Assembly: GCA_025084515.1 (NCBI GenBank) | Contig: JAJAGP010001496.1 | Span: 1 to 64,000 of the forward strand | Length of the DNA: 64,000 nt | Direction of reading: 5' to 3' | Origin: Ancistrus triradiatus | Lineage: Eukaryota; Chordata; Actinopteri; Siluriformes; Loricariidae | Part shown: positions 1-11,689 of the stretch, in pieces | Position numbering within the stretch: position 1 is the stretch's first letter | Layout of the letters: each line of letters starts with the position of its first letter | Notes under the pieces: generated by a model | Databases searched by the model: none | What the model was told of the DNA's origin: nothing | Seen by the model: the letters and a program-made list of their open reading frames with translations, nothing else | Program-made: the position numbers and the translations under genes

Positions 1-199
1 GGTCCCTTTTTGAGTCTTGGTCCTCCCAAGGTTTCTTCCTAGAACTAGGGAGTTTTTCCTTGCCACTGTCGCCCTAGGCTTGCTCAATTTGGGATTGGAC
101 ATAGTTATTAGGAGATAATCTAAACTTGTAAAGTTGCTTTGAGACAATGCTCCATTGTAAAAAGCGCTATATAAATAAATCTGACTTGACTTGACTTGA
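1..199 (+). repeat. LINE/SINE 3' tail (L2-like)
   Basis: The sequence carries the recurrent fish 3'-end signature: a TTTCTTCCT...GGGAGTTTTTCCTTGCC block, then AAGTTGCTTTGAGACAATG, then AAAGCGCTATATAAATAAA and a short TTGAC-type tail at 180-199. This is typical of L2-like LINEs and the SINEs that borrow their tail. The 5' part lies outside the window. A much older copy appears at 52961-53130. Confidence 0.6.
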
Positions 200-1260
200 T
201 TTAAATCATCTCAGCCATTTCATTATGAACTGAAAATCTGGTGGCATTCCACTCTATGAACTGTTGTCTCTTAGTGTTCACACTGTTATGCAGTGTTTCT
301 ATTTGCTATGGGTACTTCATTTAGTTAGTACTATTTACTACATTGGTAAATATTGTTTTCTACACCATGGAACATTGCTTTTTATGTGTGTATGCATTTG
401 TTGTGTTTAGAACTGTTGTATAACTGCTGTTAAAATGTTTACAATTCAGTTGCACTAATTCTTTTTATACCATAAAAGCGCTGAACCAACTGCATCTCCT
501 CATAACTAACTGTATGTCTCAGGACTTTCTCCAGGTGTTAGTAATGCACCTTTCAACTAGACATGGATAAGAAATAAATAAGATCTCATCCAGTTTAACT
601 TAAGATCTCAGTGGTGTCTTATGTTTTTTACTTGGATCTCTCTTATGTCTGAATAGAAGTTTATTCTCTTTAAAGGTTCATATAAGACATAAATGAGAAA
701 CATATAAGACATCATTCAGCAGTCTATCAGTGTAGAATGGGATCTTAGACTCTTCTCCTTTGTCTCTAGAATGTCTTGCAAATAATTGCTTAGGTGTTTC
801 TCCTTTTTTCTCCTAAGGGGGGTTTAGGAGAAATAATTCAGAAATGGGTAAGCCTTTGTTCATACAAAATTAAGAACTTATCCATTTCTCCTCAGTCATA
901 GAAAAGACGATCTTAAGAAATACTTTTTTCCTTTGGGTACTGTTGATAATGTGTCGATTCTCGGCATTCTATCAGTGTTCTTGTTCAGAATCCTCCAGTC
1001 CATTCTTTATTGTCCCTAAGCAACCAACCACCCTTACAGTGGTCTTCCCCTAATATCATTCTGAAAGAAAGAAAAGAACCACCAACCAGTATCTTTTGCA
1101 AAAACAACAGATGCAAATGAAAACATCAATTACAGATTAACACCTTATAAGTAAATGTGAAATTCACAGTATCATATTTTCACATTAATCAAAGTTATAA
1201 ATCACATTTTCCATTTCTCCCCTTTGATCTTACCACTCTATAGTAAGAAACTACTAAATA
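200..1260. other. Unassigned AT-rich intergenic DNA
   Basis: No coding signal is recognised. Several short inverted motifs occur (AAGATCT-type repeats at about 580-610 and 895-920; CTCCTAAGG...TTAGGAGAA at 809-836), which could be a worn non-autonomous DNA transposon, but no terminal repeats could be fixed. Confidence 0.3.
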
Positions 1261-2400
1261 ACCAGATAAGTACACAAATAAATGTTAAGACCATTCATTT
1301 TTCACAAATCCCTTGATATACTGCACCAAGATGTTGCTTAATTCCCAATTTTCCAAAATCAATTTCATCACCTTATCCACAAACTCTTTCCTATTATAGG
1401 ATATCCGATCTAGAAGTCACCACCTGCTTGTGACCTCTTTACACAGAAACTTGGCAACATACTGAGCGTCCTTCCACTTGGTTGGACAAGCCTCAGGCTA
1501 TCGCAAAATCTATCCACAACTAGCATATGAGATATATTCTCATGTATCTCAGATTCTATTTACCTCTCTTCCAAATACTCCGTCCTCCCAGACACTTCTC
1601 ACTCCTTCCATAAACATCACCAGCATACGCTTTCTTGTCTCCTACTTTTCGTCTCTACATCATCCTCCCTTAACACTCACGACCACCTTTCATTATGTAC
1701 AGCTGGATAAACAGCTACCACTATCTTTCTCTAAACTCATGCATAAAACCTACAAATTAAGGAAAAAACTTACATTCAGTTCCTGTCTACTTTGTTTTAC
1801 TCTAGCTTTCTCAAACGTTCTCAATAACTACCTTCCTGTGACAATACTACAGCTTCTTCTGTGAAGCCTTGTGCCTCTTTCCTGGCGATATTTGTAACAA
1901 TTTAAGTGAATGCTTATGGCATGATTCTTCTTCTGGTAAACAACCAATAACATCATCCACATATTGAATTACCCTACTTTTTAATATCTGATCTATCCCT
2001 GCCTAATCATCCTTCAACACTTTATTGAAAATGTGAGGGCTATGTTTAAAAACTTGTGGCAATCTCTTGTTTTCTTGTACTGTCCATTGTATGTGAACCC
2101 AAATAAATCCTGACTTTCTATACCAAGTGGAACATTAAAAAATGCACCACATAAATCTAACACTGTGAAATGTGTCACATCTGAGGGAATCTGGGCTAAC
2201 AAAGTATGTGGATCCGGCACTTCTGCTGGAAAATCAGCTAGCACGCCATTCACTGCTCTCAAATCATTTACCAGGTGATAAGAATCATGTGGCTTCTTTA
2301 CAGGCAACAAAGGCGTGTTACACTCAGGAGGCTATGTCATCTTCAAAGAAATAAAACTGCACTGGCCTTGATCAGCCTGGATCTGCACAGAGCCGTCTGC
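1260..2400 (-). pseudogene. ERV-A pol relic: reverse transcriptase plus integrase core
   Basis: Minus-strand translation gives a retroviral reverse transcriptase from about 2340 to 1850. Its opening is the CNTPLLPVKKP-type N-terminal motif, followed by the VLDLCGAFF palm region and, in another frame, the catalytic YVDD box at 1952-1963. Further along, an integrase core piece is readable at about 1545-1300 (LVVDRF at 1506-1523, then a KEFVDK stretch), again frameshifted and with a stop. Only about 300 bp separate the two, far too little for RNase H and the integrase zinc domain, so there is an internal deletion. The relic is class I-like (gamma/epsilon-like) by motif. Its LTRs were not found. 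It is a dead fragment, and the plus-strand open frame at 1478-1864 is only its antisense shadow. Confidence 0.8.
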
Positions 2401-2897
2401 AACCCTCAATCCATGTGACGCACTGGCCAGCTGCCTCCGTCTGCGATTCCCTTCTTTTTCCTCCTCAATTCTCACAGTATGTTGGAGTTGGATAGATGGG
2501 TAAGAAACAGATAAGAATTAAATATCACAACAAGTAATATAGTTTATACCCATTATCCACCAACACTTACGTATCTCTCTACTTCTCTTCAAAATAATAA
2601 ACGTCCTTCTTAGGGGCTTATAAAAATTATCCAATTTAAACTGTCCTCTTTAAAAGGGACTCATATGCTATCAAATCAAATCCCGTACAAAGGCTCATGA
2701 GTTGTATTCATTAACTTTATTTCAAAAAGTCCTCTTTCCGAGGCTCATATGTTTATCAGACTTAAAAAATGTCCTCCCGAAAAAGGCTCATAGGCTTTAA
2801 CAGTAAAAGACAAAAATCTTTCCTTATTAACTACTAAATCTCTAGTTCTTAACCATAACCTATATATGCTTATTCAATATAAAATCTATCACATAGT
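2388..2897. repeat. Segmental repeat D1, copy 1, with reiterated mini-hairpins
   Basis: About 510 bp that recur in the same orientation at 42650-43160 with few changes. Inside, four units spaced about 45-65 bp apart carry a GTCCT...GGCTCAT-type core (2600-2800). On the minus strand each reads GAG(C/T)CC...AGGAC and can form a tiny hairpin. No protein was recognised. It may be part of an ERV 5' region because it abuts ERV-A, but this is inference. Confidence 0.6.
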
Positions 2898-3260
2898 AAC
2901 CCAATGCTGCAGCCTTTCACACACACAGAAAAAGAATTCCTCCCACACACACACACACACACACACATACACATACAGAAGCCAGCTCCGCTCATGCACA
3001 CACCCACAATCCTCCAATCAGCAAAGTCACAAAGCAAATTCACTAAATACACAGCAAATTCAACATCATTCCAAAAACACCAACAACATCCAACTCCAAA
3101 TTCTCAAAGTCGACTCATTCAGACATTACCTATAGCATGCTTTTCTCTGCCGCTCCATTTTTCTCTCTCTTTATTTTCTAAATGTATGCTACCCTAAGAT
3201 GTACAGATTCAATGAAAGCATGGTTCGTCAACCGTGTCCGAGTGGGAACTTTAACAATTA
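2898..3260. repeat. CA-rich segment, inverted partner of 44065-44405
   Basis: The block contains a (CA)n tract at 2943-2968, a CAACATCC-rich stretch and a TCTGCCGCTCCATTT motif. It is present as reverse complement at about 44065-44405. Open frames across it are products of the CA repeat, not genes. Confidence 0.75.
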
Positions 3261-3289
3261 AACCTTTATTCTGTTTTCTTAACTATTAT

Positions 3290-3910
3290 GTGCACATTAG
3301 AGGTGGGCGATACCGGGAATTTTGGTATCGATCCAATACCAAGTAAATGCAGGGCCGGTATCGCCGATATCCAAAAGACCTAGGATAGAATTTTGCCAAA
3401 CACTGACCGTGACAAAATACTTTATTATCACAATCAACATTTTTGTTTAGAATCAATGGAACAGTAACAAAACAAAGTTTGTCTCAACATTAGGAAAGTA
3501 AATCTTTTTTTAGGTAGAAAAGTAGAAACTACAACACAAAAATAAAATAAAAATTCTCCCCTCACTAGACATCTTTTCTAGTTCTTTCTTTCTTTGTTTA
3601 TTTTTTCAAATAGAATTGTTCTTAGGAAAAACAACAAAAAATAAGGAATTTTCTTCCTATCAGTCTAATTCTGTTTTTTTCTTAAATAAACAGAGTGTAA
3701 AAAAATATCACTCAACACAACTTAAAACAAAATCTCCTGAGGTAGAGAGCTGACAAATCACAGTACAACAAAATTAACACAACCACAACAAATACTGTAA
3801 ACAGTTTCAAACTTATTCTGTTTTTCAAGTCAAACAATACAATAAAATAATACAAAAATAAGGAATTCCTTCCCTTTAGTGCACTTCTCTACTAGACCTT
3901 TTCTTGAGGA
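3290..3910. mobile_element. hAT-like non-autonomous element, copy 1
   Basis: The left end AGGTGGGCGATACCGG followed by self-complementary CGATACC...GGTATCG sequence (3301-3375) resembles the end of fish hAT non-autonomous elements. The AT-rich interior has no transposase. The same element, inverted, lies at about 43255-43910. The outer boundary at 3910 is approximate and target duplications were not confirmed. Confidence 0.5.
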
Positions 3911-4738
3911 ATTTCCAAATCTATTCATATTCATGTATAGATTGTGAAGGTAACATTTAATACTGTAGAGATGTTCCTAGTCCACTTTTGGGCATTAAGC
4001 ATGTCTACAAAGATTCTGATTTAATGCTTTGTAATTAGCTAATCAGCTAATCAGAACCACATGCTATAGACAGGATCAGTATTGGGTTCTGAGATATTTT
4101 GACTATACTGTAATTGAGAAAGATTCAGGGAATGAGGAAGCTCGTTGCTCTTGGTCTCTTGGGAGTTCTTTGTTAAAGGTCTAAAAGCCACAGGCTGGTC
4201 TACGATGTACTTTCACTTTAATCTAACTTATAATATTAATACAAACATTAGTATATTATAAAGTAATATTAATAATTGTAAGAGTCACTAGGTAAACTAG
4301 GGTGCCTTATCGTTTAGAACCTGTGCTCCACCACTGAGCCACATGATTCGTACCCCAGTAGTCCCTTTGTGGTGGCATAACATGGTTCCCATTGGGGTGG
4401 CCAAAGGGTGTGGGTCAATTAATATTTTTACAAAAGTGTTATGGTTGTGGAAATCAATGTTAGTGGATCATATAATGAGACATCTCACAGTAAAATCACG
4501 CTGTTGGTTCATTAATCTCCAACTCATTCTGATGAACTATGCAGCCCGACGGAACAATCTCCTTTGAAGCCCCCGACACAGAGCAGCTTGCTGCGTCAGA
4601 TATAACGAAATTGTTATTATTTTACAAAACCTAAACAGTGACATGCAGTTTGCCATGTGGCCCCCAAGTACCTTCAGTCAGAGTACGATTGACCCACAAA
4701 GTGCACAGATGTGGTCGAGGTAGTGAATAAAACTACAA

Positions 4739-4752
4739 CCACTAGATGGCAC
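4739..4752 (+). promoter_or_regulatory. CTCF-type motif, forward
   Basis: CCACTAGATGGCAC fits the vertebrate CTCF core consensus CCASYAGRKGGCRS at every position. The same 14-mer is kept in the diverged duplicate at 46927 and, reversed, at 11676 and 12678. Binding is inferred from motif only. Confidence 0.5.
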
Positions 4753-5849
4753 CAAATCACAAGGAACAAATGCGCAATTGCTTTACAAGCGCGTTTTACA
4801 AATTGCTATGAGTGATATTATACACTATACGGTATTTTGTATAATCAGCAAAACATTTCATTCCATTCATGTTTGACAAAATCGATCTTTTAATGTTCTT
4901 TGGAAAACGAGCACCACCAATGCACTGCAGTTTTGTAAGTAGCCTAAATACTTGTGCATACACTTGTTGACTTAATACCACATCTGCACACGCATTTATT
5001 TGTATAATCTGCTAGTTATGTGCGTGTGTGTGTTTTTTTTAACATTTTTTAAAAGCATATCACAAATAAGCACGGATGAAAACACCACCATCCAAACTCC
5101 ACACACCTGCTTAAAATGACGGCATATGTGTTTTTTTGGACACTGGGATCCTGGTCAACCAGCAACACCAAGAGTTCACCACACCACTAACCAGCATCAA
5201 CTTAAAGGTGGAACATGGCACTCGAATGGTCTTACTAATTGACTAGTAAACCAGCATCCAAAACACAACACGTGCTGTTTGTTTAGCAGGCTACACGGAT
5301 TCCGGGGTGGGAATCGAACCAGAGATCTGTGAATCCTTTCTGTACAGCATATTCACCCTCATCTTCCCACTGAGACAAACCACAGAAGTCATCATGAGCG
5401 TGAGTGTTTGATTATTTCCTCCTGATAAATATGTGTATATTTTCATATTCTTCTTGTTTCAAAGTTCTGCTGTTTATTTGAAAAGCAAATACTTTGAATG
5501 CCAGTCATGATGAGACATCCAAACTGAGATAAGGGAGAGGTACAAACCTATCCCCCGATTTAATTACAGGTTTAGTTAATTTTCTAAATAAAAAGAAGAC
5601 AGCAGCACCTATCCAGGAAACAAACTTACTTATAACAGATTTCTGCACATGAATCATTATCAAAACAATTGGCATCCTGAGTCTTTATTTAAAATCTAGA
5701 GGATCAGCTGGAAAGGTGCCCAAACTATTTCACACATCAAATGTTATGTTTCGTGTTTAAATTTGTGCAGTAACATGAGAGAACATTGCTCCTTCTAATG
5801 AATTTGCACAAATCTAGGAATACTACATGCTAGAGTCCTAGTATTGGGA

Positions 5850-6049
5850 ACTGTGGTAGCCTAGCGGGTAAGGGTACTGGACTATGGACCAGAAGGTCCA
5901 GGGTTCAAATCCCACCTCTGCCAAGCTGCCACTGTTGGGTCCTTGAGCAAGGCCCTTAACCCACAATTGCTTGGATTGTACGACTGTACCAATTGTAAGT
6001 CGCTCTGGATAAGGGCGTCTGCTAAATGCTGTAAATGTAAATGTAAATG
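5850..6049 (+). mobile_element. tRNA-derived SINE with TSD
   Basis: Pol III A box (TAGCCTAGCGGG) and B box (GGTTCAAATCC) are followed by TAAGTCGCTCTGGATAAGGGCGTCTG-type body sequence and an (AAATGT)n tail. It is flanked by the 8-bp target duplication TAGTATTG (5839-5846 and 6050-6057). The matching place in the right arm (about 10640-10660) lacks it. Confidence 0.85.
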
Positions 6050-6309
6050 TAGTATTGCAATTTTTTGGAGTAAATGATGAATATTTGTATGTTAAGTAGT
6101 TTCTCATAACGCTCTGGGTGACATGAAGCCCTGTCCTGTTGAAATTGTTTGTATTCCAACGAGAATATATTTTATTGCGTTAGTTTGAAAGACCTCAGAA
6201 CAACTAGATAATAATATCTGGGACTAAGCCCAATGTGGGATAACTACAAAGCAACTTGACTATGGTTTTTAACAGGATCATTAATATTGAAGATCAGATA
6301 TTAACAGGC

Positions 6310-6430
6310 ACTTTCCAGCAGTTGAGCATGAAGAGTCTTGTTCAAAGGCCTAACAGTGGTTGCTTGGTGGTGCTGGGACTTGAACCCTCAACCCACCTTA
6401 CCACAGAGCCACAACTGCCCACACAGTTTG
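6310..6430 (-). repeat. Older tRNA-derived SINE fragment
   Basis: Reverse-complement relative of the SINE family (CCAGCA...AGGCCTAACAGTGG, then a degraded B box GGGACTTGAACCC at 6378-6390). It is shared with the right arm at 10262-10385, so it predates the palindrome. Confidence 0.55.
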
Positions 6431-6799
6431 AATACTGTATAAGTAAGTCCTGGGCTTAAGATAGTAAAGTTGTCTTCAGTCACCATTGTTTATGATTATA
6501 TTTAGAGCATGGTAAGTTTATGTCGTGTTAATTAAAAATAACAAAAATATAGTAGATTTGGAAGGAAATCCATTTTTAAAATGGTATACAACTAAAAAAT
6601 GTTAAAAAAGATATGTGTTAGTTTAATCGGTTACGCTAAATTGGCCCAAACTGAGAATGTGTGCCTAGTTTCTATGTAACCTTTTGTATCAAAGTTACTT
6701 TGTGTCTAACCATAAACAGCCATTCATGCTGAAAGCAACATTAAATAACCTAATAACAGTTAAAATATAAAACAGTAAAACCAACACATAACTCCAAAT

Positions 6800-7570
6800 A
6801 GCAGCAAAAAAAAAAACGTCTTCAGTTTTGCATTAGCATTCACCCTGTAAATGAGGGACCTCAACTTCATATACCTCAGATCTCGGGTTTTGATGAGCTT
6901 CCTGAGTGTCGGCATGGAGGAAAGAATGGGATTTAAGATTTAAGACTACTTTTTAAAGACAGCCATTCCAACATGTGGTTTGAAAAGATATACTGTATAA
7001 TTCTACCATAACTTGTGTTTTAGGTGTCTCCTGTTAAGTTGCTTAATTTGCTGCTTTGTCTCAGTAACGCTGAATGCAAGTGTCACTATCAGTTCCTGTT
7101 TATGAGTGCAAAAAACACAAAAAACTTACAACTTGTGCCAAAGCACATTTCCTACAGACTTAGATACTACAGCTGTTCTACAAGTCTAGCATCACAGGTT
7201 TAATATCTGTTAATATTCTGAGGAAGAACTGAATAGTTTGGATTGAATAAGAAGGTTGCTGAATGAACGAACTAAATTTGTGTGTTAAGAAAAATCACAA
7301 ACTTATTGAGCCTTTTTTTATTATTCTTCACTTATGCGTCACCTCGTAAGTTCAGCACAGCATCAGTGGAGGGACTGACGGAGGGAGGAGTCCAGGTGTG
7401 AGTCGGCAGGGGACACCTGTGTGATTAGTGTCATCGAGGTGTCACTTTCCACTTAATATTTCACCAGAGTTCATTTGCGATTGTTGAAGATTTGTTGGAA
7501 ACATATGTCTTATGTAAGCTACACATTTATGTAACCATATAATCATTTACATCTTATATATTTGTATTTC
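6800..7570. other. Unassigned DNA within copy B
   Basis: Should correspond to introns and exons 2-3 of galectin copy B, but no galectin reading frame or splice-flanked exon is visible here. No transposon was recognised. Confidence 0.3.
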
Positions 7571-8040
7571 TACTTGTGGTGATGTCACTCGTTCAGACTA
7601 AGTCTCTTTGAGACCTGAATTTGTAGGTGCTTCTTACCCCGAGCTGAGAAAGTACAGGATGTTCTTTGGCCTTGGAAGTGTTTATCAGTTTTGCGGAGTG
7701 TGGGTATGTGTGTGCGATTAATAAGCAGGTCATTTCAAAGTGATCTTTTTATTCTGTAAGTGCATATGATGAATATCTATATTTTTGACACAGAGATTAA
7801 GCCTAATTTGGATTTAATGAAATGTATGTAAGAACTGAATAAAATATATATATAAAAGTTAGAAACCAGACGCTGCACTTAAAATCTGGGCTAAAGGTCG
7901 TCTTCACTCTTGCCAGGTCAGGTCAGGTGGGAGGAGTTTTTCTAAAAGTTGGAAAAAACCATGACGTAATGCATAGACCTTGAATAAAAGGACACACAGA
8001 ACTTTGGATCTCTGGCATCTCCGCATCGCTGTTATGATGT

Positions 8041-9265
8041 GTGGCTGTCCTTATCATTCCACATCCTTTGTTTTGTAGCTGTAACCAAATAAATGACGTT
8101 ACAAGTTTGAGGTTTTTGTCTTCATTTTAATTTCCCAGGCTCAGAGTATCTGTCTCGTAACCGAGCGTACAACCAGGATCACATAGTTTAACACTGAAAG
8201 AACAAATCAAATGGGTTTCCAACAGTTACACACTTTGAGGACCTGTGGTGCTAAAAGGTCTACCATTCCTGGAGACCAGTATATTTCAACCAGGGACCTT
8301 CAGGAATCTGCAGCCTCGGGTCGAGGCAGAAAAGAGCAACTACCTGACATTATGGTGTCTCAGCACAACATGGACTTAACAGTGCCAGGAAACCAATCTC
8401 TGGTAAACCCATATAGGGTGACCAAATGCTACAAGCCTTGCAAAGAACCTTTTCCCAATCCACTCAAACCTCACCTCAGCTGAGGTGGGATACAAAGCGA
8501 AATGGCTACGTAGCAGAGCACTGATTCACCTGATTCAACCAGGATAACTGAGGTCAAAACATGAGGAAAGAAATATACAAAAAGACTTCAACACAGAAAT
8601 CCCACTTCTCAACCCATGACAAATATGAGCTAGTTTGTTAGAAGTTACTCTGCACTCAACTAAGGTCTGGCATTCCACCTCTGTATCCTGGCACAAAAAC
8701 CCTACGGCTAGTAAAACTTTCCATAGAGTTGACACCGAATTATGGTTGAACCTGGCTGCTACATAATGCAGAAACTTCATGCTATAGTAGTATAGTGTGT
8801 TAGAAAAATGCCAATGGTGCTGCACAAACTATTTTATACAATAGTAAGCAGTTTGGGATGCAGAGAAAATGATGGCTACGTGAATTATTTTATCACTTCC
8901 AGATTCTCCCAAATACTATAAAGTACATTTACATGATATATTTAGGCTTGACTCCTATGAAATAAATCTAATGAACAAACTGTAGATCAAAGCTCTGACA
9001 CTGTAATCACATTCACGTCGAGCTGTGACAAATGTTTAATCCTTAGCAGTTAGCAAGCTAGTTTGCTATTTGGGATATCATGAGGACATGGAGGAATTTC
9101 CACAGTGCATATTGTTGTATCTACTCTAGCTACTAAAGATAAAATGGAATACTGTAGAGATGTTTTGAATCCAATTTTGGCCATTAAGCATCTAATTAGC
9201 CATTCAGTGGTAGAGTGCAAGTTAAATGGGTAAATTTAATGAACTGGAAAGAAATGATCACATCA
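8041..9265 (+). repeat. Galectin 3' flank duplicate, copy B
   Basis: The end of the 3'UTR and about 1.1 kb of downstream flank match 44918-45980 in direct orientation at high identity. Copy B carries about 141 bp (8240-8380) absent from copy C. Antisense frames of 96 codons are open in both copies (8535-8825 and 45253-45543), but the pattern of changes does not suggest a gene. Confidence 0.85.
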
Positions 9266-9539
9266 CATGAAAAAGCTCAGGCTTTCATTAAAATCACAGC
9301 CCATTAATTGCACCAAATGCCCGTGATCGAGTTTAATCCCCTTAGCTAGTAGCTGCTACTCAGCCAATCGGCACCACATGCTAGAGACAGGATCAGTACT
9401 TGGGGGGGTTACATGAGTTACTTTCAGGGGTTAAAGTAGGCCAGAAGAGGCCAGTCCTGCATACCGCTAAAAGATTAAGTCCCGGTACACAGTACCGGAA
9501 AGACGAGAGAGGAGCTGTCACATTCAAAACAAGTCACGG

Positions 9540-9990
9540 ACAAAAGCATTAAGGTGCACAAAAATGTAAATCAGACACCTAAACAAGATGCAGAGAAATG
9601 CATCAAACTGGCCAACTTTTTTTGGCTGTCGTTGTTTGTTGTTTTTACTGTTTTATATTTTAACTGTTATTAGGTTATTTAATGTTGCTTTCAGCATGAA
9701 TGGCTGTTTATGGCCAGACACAAAGTAACTTTGATACACAAGGTTACATAGAAACTAGGCACACATACTCAGTTTGGGCCAATTTAGCGTAACCGATTAA
9801 ACTAACACGTCTTTGGACTGTGGGAGGAAACCGGAGCACCTGAATTAAACCCATGCAGACATGGAGAGAAAATGCAAACTCAACACAGGCGGAGTCCGAG
9901 GTCAGGATCGACCCAGGGACACTGGAGCTGTGAGGTAATCGTACTGACCGCTGTGCCACCGTGCCGCCTTTAACTGTTATTAAGCATGTG
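9540..9990 (-). mobile_element. Mermaid-like SINE block, unit 1
   Basis: Minus-strand head GGCGGCACGGTGGCACAGCGG at about 9968, a GGGTCGATCCTGACC B-box region, then CGGTTTCCTCCCACAGTCC and a tail with CAACATTAAATAA. Closely related units lie at 11888-12380 and 13880-14340, and the tail alone at 6617-6790 (plus strand). Confidence 0.75.
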
Positions 9991-11148
9991 TACGTTCACG
10001 GGTTTCAAGCTATAGTTCCTAATAAATATTTTACCAATTATTAATAATAATTTATTAGTTAATTTAATTAATCAGATAGTTGTTTTTTATTTTCTACCAC
10101 TTTAAAAATGGATTTCCTTCCAAAATGACTATATTTTGTCATTTTTAAATAACACGACATAAACTTACCATGCTCTACATATAATCAGAAACAATGTTGG
10201 CTGAAGATAACTTTACTTTACTATCTTAAGCCCAGGACTTACTTATACAGTATCCAAACTGTGTGGGCAGTTGTGGCTCTGTGGTAAGGTGGGTTGAGGG
10301 TTCAAGTCCCAGCACCACCAAGCAGCCACTGTTAGGCCTTTGAGCAAGACTCTTCATGTTCAACTGCTGGAAAGTGCCTTTTAATATCGGATCTTCAATA
10401 TTAATGATCCTATTAGAACCAGTAAGTTCACCCTGGTTGAGTCAAGTTGCTTTGTAGTTATCCCATATTGGGCTTAGTCCCAGATATTATTATCTAGTTG
10501 TTCTGAGGTCTTTCAAACTAATGCAACAAAATATATTCTCATTGGAATACACACAATTTCAACAGAACAGTGCTTCATGTCACCCAGAGATTTATGGGAA
10601 ACTATTTAACATACAAATACTCATATGTTCAAAACTGGGACTCTAGCAATGCTGTCTTAATCCTTGATATTCCTAGATTGGTGCAAATTCATTAGAACGA
10701 GCAAAAAAGTTCACCCCTGGTCAAATGTATGTATTCTATATAAATGTAACACGTAGAACATATTTCTCTCATGTTACTGCACACATTTAAACACGAAACA
10801 TAACATTTGATGTGTGAAATAGTTTGGGCTCCTTTCCAGCTGATCCCCTAGATTTTAAATAAAGACTCAGGAAACCAATTGTTTTGATAATGATTCATGT
10901 GCAGAAATCTGTTATAAGTAAGTTTGCTTCCTGGATAGGTTCTGCTGTGTTCTTTTTTATTTAGAAAATTAACTAAACCTGTAATTAAATCAGGGGATAA
11001 GTCTGTACCACTCCCTTATCCCAGTTTGGATGTCTCATCATGACTGGCATTCAAAGTATTTTCTTTTCAAATAAACAGCAGAACGTTGAAACAAGAACGA
11101 TATGAATATATAAACATATTTATCAGCAGGAAATAATCAAACACTCAC

Positions 11149-11154
11149 GCTCAT
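11149..11154 (-). pseudogene. Galectin copy B' exon 1
   Basis: On the minus strand ATGAGC is followed by donor GTGAGT (11143-11148), with the same leader and first intron as the intact gene at 17346. Downstream on this strand the copy runs into SINE unit 1 (9540-9990), and no further galectin exon is seen. It is the palindromic partner of exon 1 at 5394. Confidence 0.6.
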
Positions 11155-11675
11155 GATGACTTCTGTAGTTTGTCTCAGTGGGAAGATGAGGGTGAATATG
11201 CTGTTCAGAAAGGATCCACAGATCTCTGGTTCGATTCTCACCCCGGACTCCGTGTAGCCTGCTAAACAAACTGTTTTGGATGCTGGTTTACTAGTCAATT
11301 AGTAAGACCATTCGAGTTCCATGTTCCACGTTCCACATTTAAGTTGATGCTGGTTAGTGGTGTGGTGAACTCTTGGTGTTGCTGGTTGACCAGGATCCCA
11401 GTGTCCAAAACAAGACATATGCCGTCATTTTAAGCAGGTGTGTGGAGTTTGGATGGTGGTGTTTTCATCCGTGCTTATTTGTGATATGCTTTTAAACAAT
11501 GATAAAAACACACACACGCTCATAACAACTAGCAGATTATATAAATAAATGTGTGTGCAGATGTGGTTATTAAGTCAACAGGTGAAAAAATACCGTTTTT
11601 ATAGTGTATAATTCACCTCATAGCCAATTTGTAACGCGCTTGTAAAGCAATTGCGCATTTGTTCCTTGTGATTTG

Positions 11676-11689
11676 GTGCCATCTAGTGG
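11676..11689 (-). promoter_or_regulatory. CTCF-type motif, reverse
   Basis: GTGCCATCTAGTGG is the exact reverse complement of the 14-mer at 4739. The two point toward each other across 6.9 kb. Confidence 0.5.

Larger units (their letters stand above)
3905..6760 (+). repeat. Left arm of large inverted repeat (galectin copy B 5' half)
   Basis: Successive blocks reappear as reverse complement downstream: 3905-4110 at 14341-14530; 4083-4620 at about 12840-13380; 4630-6620 at about 10080-11880; and 6617-6790 matches the SINE tail at 9630-9820. Block 4640-5060 is represented three times in the right arm. The arm carries promoter-proximal DNA, exon 1 (5394-5399) and the start of intron 1 of galectin copy B. 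Confidence 0.85.
5394..8093 (+). pseudogene. Galectin copy B, decayed
   Basis: Exon 1 is preserved at 5394-5399: ATGAGC followed directly by the donor GTGAGT, with the same leader (ACTGAGACAAACCACAGAAGTCATC) and the same intron 1 start as the intact galectin on the minus strand. The 3' end is also preserved: GTAGCTGTAACCAAATAAATG, with AATAAA at 8088-8093, matches the poly(A) region of the other copies. Between them I find no exon 2 or 3. Only a weak, frame-broken resemblance to exon 4 occurs at about 7575-7705 (GTGATGTCACTCGTTCAGAC; GCTGAGAAAGTACAGG). A SINE sits in intron 1. Most likely a dead duplicate; whether its promoter still fires is unknown. Confidence 0.6.

Noticed and set aside
1478..1864. 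128-codon plus-strand frame
   Set aside because: It is antisense to the minus-strand ERV-A RT/integrase relic; no domain of its own.
2866..3197. Overlapping frames with His-Thr runs
   Set aside because: Driven by the (CA)n microsatellite.
8211..8483. 90-codon plus-strand frame in galectin 3' flank
   Set aside because: The duplicate at 45070 lacks 141 bp of it and has no equivalent frame.
8535..8825. 96-codon minus-strand frame also open in the duplicate at 45253-45543
   Set aside because: About 11-12 base differences, with roughly half changing amino acids, show no coding constraint. It is 3' flank of galectin copies and recent duplication alone keeps it open.
9744..9959. Repeated frame starting MAQRSVRLPH (also 12094-12309 and 14091-14342)
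   Set aside because: It is translation of the Mermaid-like SINE head and B-box region, present in three duplicated units.
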